64,000 nucleotides of DNA from an uncultured Desulfobulbus sp. (GTDB taxonomy: Bacteria > Desulfobacterota > Desulfobulbia > Desulfobulbales > Desulfobulbaceae), in assembly GCF_963664075.1 (NCBI RefSeq), contig NZ_OY760916.1, forward strand, positions 1,304,001-1,368,000, read 5' to 3'. Positions 18,002 through 27,596 of the stretch are shown here, piece by piece (within the stretch, counting starts at the first letter, position 1; each line of letters begins with the position of its first letter). Position numbers and translations under genes: made by a program. Below the pieces are notes generated by a model, which saw nothing but the letters and a program-made list of their open reading frames with translations, had not been told where the DNA came from and ran no database searches.

Positions 18002-18850
18002 TTAGCGTGCGGCTAAAAGATAGAGCAGACCGTTGAAGCAGCCCCAGCAGAGGATCAGGCCGGTGATGATCATGCAGCTCACCGCAAAGATTTTGTGGTA
18101 GATGGTTTCCCGGGTTCGTTCTTTGTAACCAAGGAGCATGGCCAGGAGAAAGCCTGCGGCCATGCCGCCGCCATGTCCCCAGTTATTGATCCCCGGAACG
18201 ATAAATCCAAACAGGGCGAGTCCCAGCGCCCATCCTCCAATCTGGCTGAAGACCGCACTCCCGTAGGTACCACCCCGGTGTTTTCCGTAGTAGAGCATGG
18301 CCCCGATCAGGCCGCAGATCGAAGCTGAAGCCCCAATGGTCAGGGTGACGCCCATGATCGCGGAGAGCAGAAAACCCCCAACACCGCTTAAAAGGTAGAT
18401 CAGAATCATCCTTCCTGTGCCGAACTCCTGGCCAACCATGGGGCCGATCTGGTAGAGGGCCCCCATATTGAAAAGAATATGGAGCAGTCCGCCGTGGAGA
18501 AAAGAGGCTGCCACCAGGCTCCACCAGTGGTGCAGTCCAAAAAGTGGATAGCTGCCCGTTGCTCCCAGGACCAGAAGGCTGCGACTCGAAGGGGAAAGGA
18601 AGCTGAATGGACTGAGCGACATCATAGATGGGTGGAAGTCAATCAAAACTGCCAGGACAAACATAACCACATTGATGATCAGCAGCAGGCGCAGTGCCCC
18701 TGAGGTGGTGGTCCCTTGAATAAGGGGATTGGCTTTCAAGAGACTACCGGGGTGTGAAAGGCCACAATAGGGGCAAACATCAACGGAGCGGCTGATCAGC
18801 TTACGACAGTTTGGGCAGAGTAATGCGTTGTTTTTCTTAGAGGAAACCAT
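18002..18850 (-). CDS. rhomboid family intramembrane serine protease with N-terminal zinc ribbon
   Basis: A 282-residue protein. Residues 12-29 form a zinc ribbon with Cys12, Cys15, Cys26 and Cys29. After a linker comes a six-helix rhomboid core with HHWWSLVAASFLHGGLLHILFNM. The catalytic serine is Ser175 in GASAS (the usual motif is GxSG, so the following residue is Ala) and the catalytic histidine is His226 in NNWGHGGGMAAG. It cleaves membrane-protein segments within the inner membrane; substrates are unknown. It follows the amidoligase cluster in convergent orientation, with only 38 bases between them. The next minus-strand gene upstream (C_GCAxxG_C_C) is 27 bases away, so the two may be co-transcribed. 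Confidence 0.93.
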   Translation of the reverse strand: MVSSKKNNALLCPNCRKLISRSVDVCPYCGLSHPGSLLKANPLIQGTTTSGALRLLLIINVVMFVLAVLIDFHPSMMSLSPFSFLSPSSRSLLVLGATGSYPLFGLHHWWSLVAASFLHGGLLHILFNMGALYQIGPMVGQEFGTGRMILIYLLSGVGGFLLSAIMGVTLTIGASASICGLIGAMLYYGKHRGGTYGSAVFSQIGGWALGLALFGFIVPGINNWGHGGGMAAGFLLAMLLGYKERTRETIYHKIFAVSCMIITGLILCWGCFNGLLYLLAAR

Positions 18851-18877
18851 GCGTTCTTCTCGTACTCCTTGTATCGC

Positions 18878-19426
18878 TCACCTTTGAACCGCAGTGAGGT
18901 CCATGCCCCGTCGAGCAAGTTCCTCAAGAATGAGCTCTGTTGTCCACTTCGATGCCTTGGCAACCACAGAGGGACATTTTTCTGTATGGGCGCCAGCTTC
19001 GGCGAATTCCAGCTTTTCCCGCACATCCCAGAAATCAAAATTACGGCCAAAAATTTCTTTATGGATGTCGCCGCAGATCGCCGAACCGTAGGTCTCGACA
19101 AATTTTTGATATAACTCCTTTGCCATACGGGAGGAACAGAGTTTTTCTTCGTCTTCTGTGGCAAATCCTTCGCGTGAGCGACCAAAGCAGGAACTCATGA
19201 CCATAACGCCACCGGTCAGCCCACCACAAACCCCCGCACAGGTGCCACCGCAGCCGCCTGCAAAACCACTGGCCGCTTTAAAGAGCCCATCATCTATGAC
19301 CTCCAGGGTTTCCTGCACAGCTGCAATTGTGCACTGGGCGCAGCCTTTATAGGTTCGTTCGAATTCAAAGCCCAAGCGAGCCGCTTTTTCCGGTAAATCA
19401 GTCTTTGTTGTCAGTATTTTTGTCAT
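18878..19426 (-). CDS. C_GCAxxG_C_C family (redox) protein
   Basis: A 182-residue cysteine-rich protein of the C_GCAxxG_C_C family. Cysteines fall at 29, 32, 59, 63, 67, 80, 97, 118 and 151, with the glycine-rich core GGCGGTCAGVCGGLTGG at 57-73 that defines the family. Members occur mainly in anaerobes, sometimes next to oxidoreductases, and are thought to bind a metal or cluster; no function is proven. It lies 27 bases upstream of the rhomboid gene on the same strand. A CCACGGATTCAGG motif copy (19466-19478) is in its upstream region. Confidence 0.9.
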   Translation of the reverse strand: MTKILTTKTDLPEKAARLGFEFERTYKGCAQCTIAAVQETLEVIDDGLFKAASGFAGGCGGTCAGVCGGLTGGVMVMSSCFGRSREGFATEDEEKLCSSRMAKELYQKFVETYGSAICGDIHKEIFGRNFDFWDVREKLEFAEAGAHTEKCPSVVAKASKWTTELILEELARRGMDLTAVQR

Positions 19427-19651
19427 ATCATTTTGTCTATGGTGTTACGTATCCAAGGACCTGAACCACGGATTCAGGAAGAATTCATACGGCTTTATCC
19501 CAAAAGCTGTGAGGGCGTATCAAGGGAAAACTCGCCTCTGAAGTATGGAAGGTATACTTGATTTTTGCCCTTGGCAACAGACCATTGAAGAGAATCTTTT
19601 TTTTTACATAATTGGAATTTTATTATTGCGCAAAGCGCTGTGCTTTCCTTG

Positions 19652-19679
19652 TTGACTTCTTATTACGATAATGTATAAG
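19652..19679 (+). promoter_or_regulatory. sigma70-like promoter of ferredoxin gene
   Basis: TTGACT (19652-19657) and TATAAG (19674-19679) are spaced by 16 bases and lie 46 bases upstream of the ferredoxin start in A+T-rich DNA. This is the clearest sigma70-type promoter in the window. It is a sequence match only; the transcription start is not known. Confidence 0.5.
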
Positions 19680-19725
19680 TTTCTCTTCACGGATTAAAAT
19701 TTTTGAGTCGTTTTAAAGGAGAAAA

Positions 19726-19905
19726 ATGCATAAAATAGATCCTGACGAATGTCAATTTTGTGGCGCCTGTGTCAGCGCCTGTCCTAATGATGCCATCATC
19801 CACCCTGACGGAACTGCGTATTATCAGATAACCGACGATTGTGTTGATTGCGGTGCATGTGAACCAGAATGTGGGTTCAACGCCATTAGCGCTGATGGCG
19901 AGTAA
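19726..19905 (+). CDS. small 4Fe-4S ferredoxin
   Basis: A 59-residue protein with AAAGGAG four bases before ATG 19726. Two cysteine sets are visible: Cys9, 12, 15, 19 followed by Pro20 (CQFCGACVSACP), and Cys39, 42, 45, 49 (CVDCGACEPEC). This is the arrangement of a two-[4Fe-4S] bacterial ferredoxin. The second motif has Gly instead of the usual Pro after its last Cys. The protein is acidic, as typical electron carriers are. It is monocistronic between a promoter and a terminator, so it probably serves as a general low-potential electron carrier. Confidence 0.93.
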   Translation: MHKIDPDECQFCGACVSACPNDAIIHPDGTAYYQITDDCVDCGACEPECGFNAISADGE

Positions 19906-19995
19906 ATCGCCCTCTCCCGGATGTCAAATCCGGGTCTAGCCTTGCCAAGAGGCTTGGAGAATCCTGAGTCGCTGATTCAGGAATATGAAAACAAA

Positions 19996-20029
19996 AAAGC
20001 GGCATCTGAGTTTTCTTAGGTGCCGCTTT
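19996..20029. terminator. bidirectional intrinsic terminator
   Basis: A stem of AAAGCGGCA (19996-20004) with TGCCGCTTT (20021-20029), extended inward by TCTGAG/CTTAGG-type pairs, is flanked by an A run on the left and a T-rich run on the right. It serves the ferredoxin (plus) and the ParA-like gene (minus), which converge on it. Confidence 0.75.
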
Positions 20030-20146
20030 CTTGTTTTTTGTAGGGTGGGCAGTTTTATTGTGCCCACCAAAAGGTCTATGTACTCGAAACCAGGCGAAAC
20101 AAATGGTTCGGTTGGTAGGGAAACAACCCTCTGCCGACGAAAATGC

Positions 20147-20869
20147 TTAATCTTGAAGCTCGTCAGGGCTGTCGATAACAACCACACTCGCAATGGCTTC
20201 GCTGGATTTCTTCAACCAGTTTTTGGCTCGGTTACGTTCAAGCAATCCCAGAACTTTGTTGTGTTTGTCAGTGATATTGATCGCCGCCCAAAAGCTTGAG
20301 TCGAGACGGTCAATTTTCTGCATGGTTGCCTGGTGCAGTTTGGGCAGATTGATCAGCGTCGCACCTACGCTCAAGGCCTTCTTCTTCTCCTCTGAGTTGT
20401 CAAAGAGCGAAAAGTTTGAGCCGCGGCCTTCGTTTTGGACAAGGATGTACTTCGGAGCGGTGCCATAGGTCTGTAAAAGACCATTGAGGAGTTGAACAGA
20501 TTCTTTGCCGTCATCCATGACATGCCAGAGGTAGACGTCAATCCCTAACTCCTGGGCTGCTTCAAAAAGATCGGATTCGACAATCCATGCAGAAAGCGGC
20601 TGGTGCGACTGAGCAGCCAGGTCAATGACAATATTAGCATCCTCGTTCTCTTCAAATACCTGGAGAATGGAGTCTAAGCTTTCAAAGTCGTTGAGAGCGA
20701 CAGGGGCGACAAAATCACTGTAAAAACGGGTGTAGGACGAATGGGATTTGTCGGTATCAAAACCAACAACAGGCAGCTGATTGTCGATAAAAAATTGAGT
20801 GAGAAGGCGCGCCATCACCGATTTGCCAATACCACCTTTTTCTCCACCAATGAAATGCATACTGCTCAT
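20147..20869 (-). CDS. orphan ParA/MinD-like P-loop ATPase
   Basis: A 240-residue SIMIBI-class ATPase. Start ATG 20869 has GAGGAG upstream at a good distance; the open frame extends further but without a site. The deviant Walker A box is GGEKGGIGKS at residues 8-17, with the signature lysine Lys11. VVGFDTDKSHSSYTRFY is the Walker A' region and NIVIDLAAQSHQPLS the Walker B-like strand. These proteins position DNA or cell-surface machines. Here there is no ParB, no centromere-like repeat array and no partner nearby, so the cargo is unknown. An accessory or former plasmid/ICE gene is possible, as it borders the accessory region. Confidence 0.88.
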   Translation of the reverse strand: MSSMHFIGGEKGGIGKSVMARLLTQFFIDNQLPVVGFDTDKSHSSYTRFYSDFVAPVALNDFESLDSILQVFEENEDANIVIDLAAQSHQPLSAWIVESDLFEAAQELGIDVYLWHVMDDGKESVQLLNGLLQTYGTAPKYILVQNEGRGSNFSLFDNSEEKKKALSVGATLINLPKLHQATMQKIDRLDSSFWAAINITDKHNKVLGLLERNRAKNWLKKSSEAIASVVVIDSPDELQD

Positions 20870-21077
20870 TGTTTTTTCTCCTCTACTGGCATCTCTTGCC
20901 AAGTTCATGTTTTGCGGCAAAGCGCTTTTGTGCCCATACGTACAGGGGGCGTTAACATATGTCAGGCGATTACCTCGCTGGAGAATTTTGACAAATTTTG
21001 TCTCTCTCTAAAAGAGTCAAGTAAAATGTTTGGGGAAAAATTTGAATCTTCGTCACTCCGTGGCGAAATTATGTAAC

Positions 21078-23081
21078 CTACTGAGACAACAGAAAGAGGA
21101 TTGGGGAAAGCGGTCCATTCTGCCTGCTCCGGAAGGTGTTTTGTAACGAAAGATAACTCGCGCGCCTCTCGCGATCTATATTGACGATTCCAAACCATTC
21201 CTCGTTTGCAAAACCATCGGGATGAGCTATAGGGGTCCAGGTTGTTTCATAGCCGTCAAATTCATGGGCTGAGGGGCTCCCGTTCCCTGTTTTCCACCAT
21301 TCATCGTTCCATTCGAAAACGGTGCCCCCCACGCAGACCTTCATAGGATCATCGGCTGAAAATTCACTGGCCATGTCGAGCCAGAGCGTCTCGATATAGT
21401 CCGCTTGCATCTCCTGGTCTTCATTGCCAGCCACCACTGGCCACCACTGAGTCGAATGAAAAGCGTCCGTTCCAAATTCAGAAAGAAAAAGTGGTTTAGT
21501 TGACATTGCTTTCCACTGAGTGAAGAGGTCGTAAAATTCAGGCCCACGGTAAATATTAGCACCCCAGACGTCGACTGCGGTACAGATATTGTTGACAATA
21601 TCGCTTACCTTCGCTTGCGTTGGCTGGGTAATTTCGCCAAGAATCGATACCACCGGATGGTTTTGGTCAAGTGATTTGATCAGTTGTGCGTTCTCTTGTA
21701 TGGCGCTTGCTGCTTCTGAAAGGGTCGTATAGTGCGCGTAAAAATTAGATCTATCTTCACGCTCCAGGTTCCATTCATTGCCAAGTGCCCACATGAGCAC
21801 TGCTGGATGATTCTTAAAAGCGTTGACTGCTGTTTCAATATTCGCCTTATTATCAGAGCCATTTTCATCAACAGTCATAATTACCATGATGCCGTTTTGA
21901 TAACAGAAATCTAATACAGCCTTGGCTGTATCGATGAATTCGGCTGTGGTTCCAAAATCGAGGAAGGTGTACACGGTATTGGCATTCATTTGTCTGATCA
22001 TCTGAATATCGGTTCGGTACCACGTGCCAAATTCGCGGCGTCAACTTGTGACATCAGAAAGTGTCCCTATGCTTGCTGGAGACCAGGCAGCGCCCTTTAT
22101 GGTATATGGTCGTGGGATGTCGAGAGTGCCATCATAGAATCTACGTTGCACCATAAGGCGGTACCCCTCGGAGGAGACGATCGCCGGAAGTTCGGGCACT
22201 TCCCTGGAGGGCGCAACTTCAATCAGAATATGAATTTCTTGGTTTCCTCCGTTGGAAGTGACGGACAGCACACCTTCAAATGCCGAGAGGTGCAGGCCTG
22301 TTCGACTGATGGTTACTGTCACGGTGTCGGTTTCTGTGGTGGTCGTGCCGCTCGTGGCGGAAAGTGTAGCCCAGCTTACATTTTTTGCAATTGCCCAGGA
22401 AAGGACGTCATTGCCACTGTTTTGGATGTCAAACGTGAGTGAGGTGCGATCCGCCCCGAATCCCAAAGTTATCGGGCTGATGGAAAGCACTGGTTGAGTG
22501 CTTCTCTCTAGGGTGCAGTCATCAAAAAGAGCTATGCTCTGGCCTGCAGTGCCACTGGTTTTTTCAAGGTACAGCGTATATTTTACATACGCTGTACCGG
22601 CAGGAGCCGGTGCAGTCTGTACACTGAGCTGTTGCCATCCGCTCTCGGCACTGGTAATGGCCAAGCTGTCTTTTGAGGCGAGAGGCGTTTTTGCCTTATC
22701 AAGAAACGTGAGCCTCACAAGCGCTTGACTTCCGCTGACCCAAAACGAATGGGAGCGGACCCAAGCGCTGCCGATAAAGATTTCCCCCTCATTGGCTGTA
22801 ATATCATCCTGAAAAGGGCCTGCCCACCAGTCAGTAGTCGCGGTGCCGGTATATTCCCAAAGACCGGCTGTTCCTGAGTGTGCAGCTGTCGTGGTGCAGC
22901 CAGCTCCAGCTTCGCCAAGCCAAGCAGAATTCCAGTGACCAGAGTTTGGAAATGAACCATCAGGGCTGCTTGATTCAAACCCAGGATCGTTTAATAGATT
23001 AGCAGCTTGTGCGCTGGATCCAGTATGAATTATGCATGATATACCAATAAGTAACATGCAGAATATATTCAGTTTGTTCAT
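21078..23081 (-). pseudogene. secreted glycoside hydrolase (clan GH-A type) with in-frame TGA
   Basis: One continuous reading frame of 667 codons interrupted only by TGA at 22041-22043 (codon 347). The start is ATG 23081 with GGAG upstream. The first part has a signal peptide ending near SAQA, a carbohydrate-binding-like beta-sandwich (NLLNDPGFESSS onward) and a BACON-like Ig domain (VLSISPITLGF to HILIEVAP). Right after the TGA the frame continues REFGTWYRTDIQMIRQMNANTV into a TIM barrel with probable acid/base Glu in WALGNEWN and nucleophile Glu in LFLSEFGTD, 99 residues apart. The protein ends in SPILFLLSQ. Without read-through, the catalytic domain would not be made or exported. It is scored a pseudogene, but a single-base nonsense change or sequencing error is possible. 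Confidence 0.8.
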
Positions 23082-23117
23082 GACCCGCTCCATTCACTTT
23101 TGAGCATGGAAATCTTT

Positions 23118-23147
23118 GTCGTTCTCGTAAAAAGCCCTGAGAACGAC
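23118..23147. promoter_or_regulatory. 9-bp dyad upstream of glycoside hydrolase gene
   Basis: GTCGTTCTC (23118-23126) and GAGAACGAC (23139-23147) are perfect inverted repeats with a 12-base spacer, centred about 50 bases upstream of the hydrolase start. An operator or leader hairpin is plausible; no regulator can be named. Confidence 0.35.
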
Positions 23148-23224
23148 GTTCCGAGCTGCGTAACATGCTGAATTTATTAAGGCCAGATTATAGTTTTTCG
23201 ACTTTTTACGATGCCATCATGTTT

Positions 23225-24603
23225 GATTTATTCTGATTATTTCGGATTTAGGGGAGCCCCTCGAAATCCTCCAAGAGAGGAGGAAATCAAAAGGTTCTGT
23301 AGCCAGCAATCGTGATATCGACGGCCATTCAACTGTTCGGATGGACTTTTCAATCCAGCATGTTGTTTCACCGTTTTCGGGTTTTGCGGAGCAAAATTTT
23401 TGATGTGCGCCCAGCCCCGAATATTTTGCTCTGCTGCTTCCAGGGAACCGTGGAAATATCTCGTATTGTACATGTGGCGGTCCATTCCCTGCATTAACCG
23501 GTCAAGCATGTTGCTTGTTCTGTGACTTCCCTTGTGCTTGTATGTCATTGAATAATCAACGATATTGCTCTTGATCTTTTTCAAAGGGGCTAGAATCACA
23601 TCAGGATACGATTCGTATTGTGCTGCTTCCACAAGTCTTCTGATTTTTTGGGAAAATGAACGCCTTGTGGGGGCTTGAAAACATTCCCAAAGCGCTGTTG
23701 CCACCTCGATGAATAGCTCCCTGTGTTTTTTCTTGGATCTGTCGCGTATCTTAATGTAAATATGCAGAAAACAGGACAAGATGCATATCGATGGAAAAAG
23801 GTTGCCAAATGCATTTTTGGTTGCTGCCCAGCCGTCTGTATTCACAGTCTTTGGGGAGTACTTCGGTTTTAGATCCAGAGCCTCTTGCTTGAAGGTGCTG
23901 TAGCCTCGCTCAAGGTCGGCATTGTCTGCCTTTTCGGTAACGGCGACACCGAGTATACAGCCTTCAGCCACAGTTGTTGGGATATAGCACTTTTTGCCCC
24001 GTATTTTCGTGTGCTTTTCGTCGGCAACGAGATGCGCCGGCAGTTTGGCCGGTTCCTTAATGGTAGTCCCGACGATACTGAATCGTCCCAAGTGGCTTTC
24101 AAGCCGATACCAAAACGATGCATTTCTGCCGAAAACATGTGCAAGTGCCCAAAACGGTATATCAAATTTTCGTAGAAACAGGGCGTTGTCAATATCTTTG
24201 GTGAATGCTGTTTGATAGGGCATCACAAATGATGGACGTATGGTAAAATTCGTATTTTCCACTTCTATCCGTCGTATCCGGATGTTGAGCCTTATTGAGA
24301 CGTAACTGTCTTTCATCCGATAGCCATGCTGGATCTCAAGCGGAAAAATTTCCGGACATCTGGCTATCATATCATCTAATTGAGCACGAAATTTCTGAGG
24401 GCACTCTACAGTATCGACATAGGTTTTATTGCAAAAGGGTGTACATATTGTACGGTTGTTTCTTGGGGATGTTTTGGCCATCTATACGTACCATAGGTTA
24501 TCAGGGTGGTTTTGACGTGGAAATCAAATTTTCCCATAATAATCAAATGGTTGTTTATGTCAAAGCATCCCCTCCCCTAAATTCGAAATAATCAGGATTT
24601 ATT
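23225..24603. mobile_element. complete insertion sequence with 8-bp target duplication
   Basis: The element spans 23233-24595 (1363 bp). Its terminal inverted repeats are 24 bp with one mismatch: 23233-23256 (starts CTGATTATTTCG) and 24572-24595 (same, read inward). The flanks carry the identical octamer GATTTATT at 23225-23232 and 24596-24603, an 8-bp target duplication. The element carries one transposase gene. The insertion lies at the 3' end of the surface-protein gene: the right octamer overlaps its TAA stop, so that protein is not truncated. The intact ends and intact transposase point to a fairly recent insertion. Confidence 0.92.
23237..24481 (-). CDS. DDE-type transposase of the insertion sequence
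   Basis: A 414-residue transposase that nearly fills the element; its stop lies inside the left inverted repeat. Candidate catalytic acidic residues are the Asp in HLVADEKHTK and the Asp in VNTDGWAATKNAF, with a Glu in the C-terminal GSLEAAEQNIRGW region. The N-terminal section has a possible Cys-containing DNA-binding part (CTPFCNKTY). An 8-bp duplication fits families such as ISL3, IS66, IS256 or IS1595, but I cannot place it with certainty. The reading frame is intact. Confidence 0.85.
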   Translation of the reverse strand: MAKTSPRNNRTICTPFCNKTYVDTVECPQKFRAQLDDMIARCPEIFPLEIQHGYRMKDSYVSIRLNIRIRRIEVENTNFTIRPSFVMPYQTAFTKDIDNALFLRKFDIPFWALAHVFGRNASFWYRLESHLGRFSIVGTTIKEPAKLPAHLVADEKHTKIRGKKCYIPTTVAEGCILGVAVTEKADNADLERGYSTFKQEALDLKPKYSPKTVNTDGWAATKNAFGNLFPSICILSCFLHIYIKIRDRSKKKHRELFIEVATALWECFQAPTRRSFSQKIRRLVEAAQYESYPDVILAPLKKIKSNIVDYSMTYKHKGSHRTSNMLDRLMQGMDRHMYNTRYFHGSLEAAEQNIRGWAHIKNFAPQNPKTVKQHAGLKSPSEQLNGRRYHDCWLQNLLISSSLGGFRGAPLNPK

Positions 24604-27506
24604 CTTTAAGCAACAGATAGATGGGGATCAAATTGACGCCTTTGTTGGTAACAATTGCCGGTCCGCTGCCACTGTTGTAAAGAACGCCATCTGATGGATT
24701 GCTATCGTAGCTGCCGTTATCTTGCATGGTGAAGACAATTTTTGTCTTGGCTGCAGAGGTGGTGGAAAGCGAATCGCAATCTTCTGAGTACGAATCGCAG
24801 CTCTCTGTCTCTGTACCACTGTATACGGCAGGGTAATGGATAATACTGATCCCTTCCAGGGGGTCCCACCGCTGGGTTTGGGTATTGAAGGCGTAGTAGG
24901 CGTTGATCTCTGGATTGTACGGGACATAGAGCTCAAGCTGGGCGTTTTCACCAGTGTTTAGATAATTTATGGTGAAACTGTACAGTCCGTACGGCATGCT
25001 CACCCCAGCAGGCAGATCAGAGGGGGCTTCACTCCAGCTGACATCGGTGTTGGTGGTGATACCCCCGTTTGTTGAGCCAGAGGAAAGGGTAAAGTAGAAA
25101 CCCGTGCCCCCTCCACCACCGATGCCCATCAGGCCAGAGGTCACGTAGCGTTGAACATAATCCAGAATGCCATCGCCATTTCCATCGCCCTGGGGGAAGT
25201 CGTTAACTCCTGGTACTTTCATCTCGACTTCAGCGGGTTGGCCGTCATTATCCGGGTCTTGGGGGGCGGCGGGACACTGTCCCCAGAGAGGTTGCATCCA
25301 GGAAAAGTTGGCAATGCCTGATGCATAGTCAAAATCTGTGGGCTCAGTGGCGATATGGGGTACGCACCAGCCGCTGATATTTTGTTGAAATGCTGTGGCC
25401 TCGTAGAACATTCTGCTCATGTCGGTCACCGCCGAAGTGTCCCAGCCGCCGATGTTTTGGTTAAAGGCGGAAGCATCCCTAAACATGTCGCTCATATCTT
25501 TGACCGCTGCTGTCTTCCAACTGCCGATGTTGACATTAAAAGCTCGAGCGCCACTGAACATATCGCTCATATAGGTGACTGCTGTGGTGTCCCAATGACT
25601 GATATCCTGGTTAAAGTCGCGAGCACCAGAAAACATACCTGCCATGGTGGTGACCACCGAAGTGTTCCAGCCGGAGATGTCTTGATTAAATGTGGTAGCA
25701 CCAAAAAACATGTTTTGCATATCTGTGACTGCCGAGGTGTTCCAGTTGCTGAGATCTTGGTTAAAAGATGAGGCCCGGAAAAACATCGAACTCATGTCTG
25801 TGACCGCCGAGGTACTCCAGTTGCCAATGTCCTGGTTAAAAGCAGATGCACCGCTGAACATCGAGTACATGGTTGTAACCGCGGAAGTGTTCCAGTTACC
25901 GATGTTTTGGTTAAAGGCAGAAGCATCCTGAAACATGCCGTCCATATAAGTAACCGCAGAAGTGTTCCAGCTGCCGATATCTTGGTTAAAGACGGTTGCG
26001 TTATTGAACATCGAACTCATGTTTGTGACCATCGAGGTATTCCAGTTGCCAATGTCCTGGTTAAAAGCAGATGCACCGCTGAACATCGAGTACATGGTTG
26101 TAACCGCGGAAGTGTTCCAGTTACCAATGTTTTGGTTAAAGGCGGAAGCACCATAAAACATGCCGCCCATATAAGTAACCGCAGAAGTGTTCCAGTTACC
26201 GATGTTTTGGTTAAAAGCGGAAGCACCATAAAACATGCCACCCATATCAGTGACCGCTGAGGTATTCCACTGCCCGATGTCCTGGTTGAAGGAAGAGGCA
26301 CTGTGAAACATTCTGTTCATGTTTGTGACGTGCGAAGTGTCCCAGTTGCCGATGTCCTGATTAAAGGCAGGAGCGTTATCAAACATTGAGCCCATATCGG
26401 TGGCAGCTGCAGTATCCCAGTGGCTAATATCCTGATTAAACGACTCCATGTCCCTAAAAATATAGCTTATATCGGTCATTCCACTGGTGCATGCCTGGAA
26501 TGGCTCGACGCTTCCTGAGGAGGTGGTGAGCTCCCATTTGTATGCGATTTTCGTATAGACTATTCCATCGACTGCACCCGATTCTCCAACATCTGCGTCG
26601 GGACACTTGATGGTGATGCCATTGGTGTCACGATAGAAACCGTTGGCGCCGACAACCGTTATGTTGAATGTTTTGCTGTGTGATCCACTGTTACCGTCAT
26701 CGGTCTTGATCGTTACCGTTGCTGTGCCTGTAAAGTTAGCAGTGGGGGTAAAGGTCATGGCGTCGAGGGCGTTATTGACGGCACCCAAATTTCCTGAGAA
26801 GGTCAATGTCGCATCAGAGGTGCCATCGCCGGTGAGCATGGTTAAACCGTCGCTAGGTATTGAGATGGTTCCGTTAGTGACTGTGATATCGACGGTCTGA
26901 GCGTCTCCATCGCTGTCGTGAATCTCAAGGGTACCATCGATGCTGTTGTTGCTCCTGTTTGCCGGGCAAGCACTTCCTCCAGGGACAGTGATGTAAGGGC
27001 TGCCACTGGAGACACAGGCCCCCCATTGAGGTTGCAGGTCACTGTTATACTCAAATCCTGATAATGTATCGAACCCTGTAGGTTTTGAAGGGATTATGCC
27101 AACACACCAGTTACTTAGGTCCTGGTTGAATGTTTCAGCTCTATAGAGCATCCAGCTCATATCCGTCACCGCCGAGGTATCCCAGTTTCCAATATTTTGG
27201 TCAAAGGCAGAAGCGCTGTCGAACATGTAGCTCATATCAGTGACGTTGGATGTATCCCAGCTACTGATGTCCTGGTTAAAAGATGTTGCACCAAAAAACA
27301 TCATGCCCATATCGGTCATGCCGCTGGTGCAGGCCTGAGCGGGCTCGATATTGCCGCCGGAGGTTGTGAGCTGAAACTTACTGCTAATTTTTGTATAGAC
27401 AACACCGTTCACGGTCCCCGATTCCCCCACTGCCGCTTGAGGGCATCTGATGGTGATTCCATTGGTGTCGAGGTAGAACCTGTTCTCGCCAATAGTGATA
27501 CTCATT
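24599..27506 (-). pseudogene. 3' part of split BspA-like surface-protein gene
   Basis: The longest open frame starts at an ATG (27505) with no ribosome-binding site and no signal peptide. It encodes 968 residues that form the C-terminal part of the gene whose 5' part is at 29813-30933. It contains two modules, each beginning with an NGITI(R/K)CP segment and a VVYTKI/IVYTKI segment, followed by BspA/DUF285 leucine-rich repeats of 25 residues (M-F-x-G-A-x-x-F-N-Q-D-I-x-x-W-D/N-T-S-x-V-T), a conserved WCV/WGxC cap and a cadherin-like beta-sandwich. The second module has about fifteen repeats. The C-terminus has a further beta domain and the tail [13 protein letters not shown]. It was once an exported adhesin; now it lacks a start region and export signal. 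Reinitiation inside the element is possible but unproven. Confidence 0.85.
25385..26470. repeat. tandem 75-bp BspA repeat array
   Basis: About fifteen consecutive units of 75 bp encode the 25-residue BspA repeats. Three-unit blocks are nearly identical: the 225 bp starting near 25816 recurs near 26042 with only a few differences over more than 100 bases at the beginning. This shows recent duplication by slippage or unequal crossing-over inside the array. Shorter arrays of the same unit lie at about 27105-27310 and 30240-30660. Confidence 0.85.
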
Positions 27507-27544
27507 GTTGGACGAAGCCGCTGCGCGGCAGAATAAAAACCAGT

Positions 27545-27595
27545 GTATACTCGTGTAAGAGTTTAATTTTCAAACACTTACAGCAAGGAGTATAC
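27545..27595 (+). promoter_or_regulatory. double inverted repeat covering the integrase ribosome-binding site
   Basis: Two nested dyads share one centre: GTATACTC (27545-27552) with GAGTATAC (27588-27595), and TGTAAGAGTTT (27554-27564) with AAACACTTACA (27572-27582, one mismatch). The right outer arm contains the GGAG of the AAGGAG site (27585-27590) that serves ATG 27597. In a transcript coming from outside, the site would be paired and hidden. The same dyad could also be a recombinase binding site. Confidence 0.55.
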
Positions 27596-27596
27596 T

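Noticed and set aside
22010..22043. Selenocysteine insertion element after the TGA in the hydrolase
   Set aside because: Only a 5-bp stem can be drawn, with poor match to bacterial SECIS loops, and the family has no selenoprotein members that I know of.
25385..26470. CRISPR-like regular repeats
   Set aside because: The 75-bp units are protein-coding BspA repeats without spacers; no cas gene is present.
24628..27054. Plus-strand frames opposite the BspA-like gene, some repetitive
   Set aside because: Their repeats mirror the 75-bp array on the other strand; the minus-strand reading has the recognised domain.
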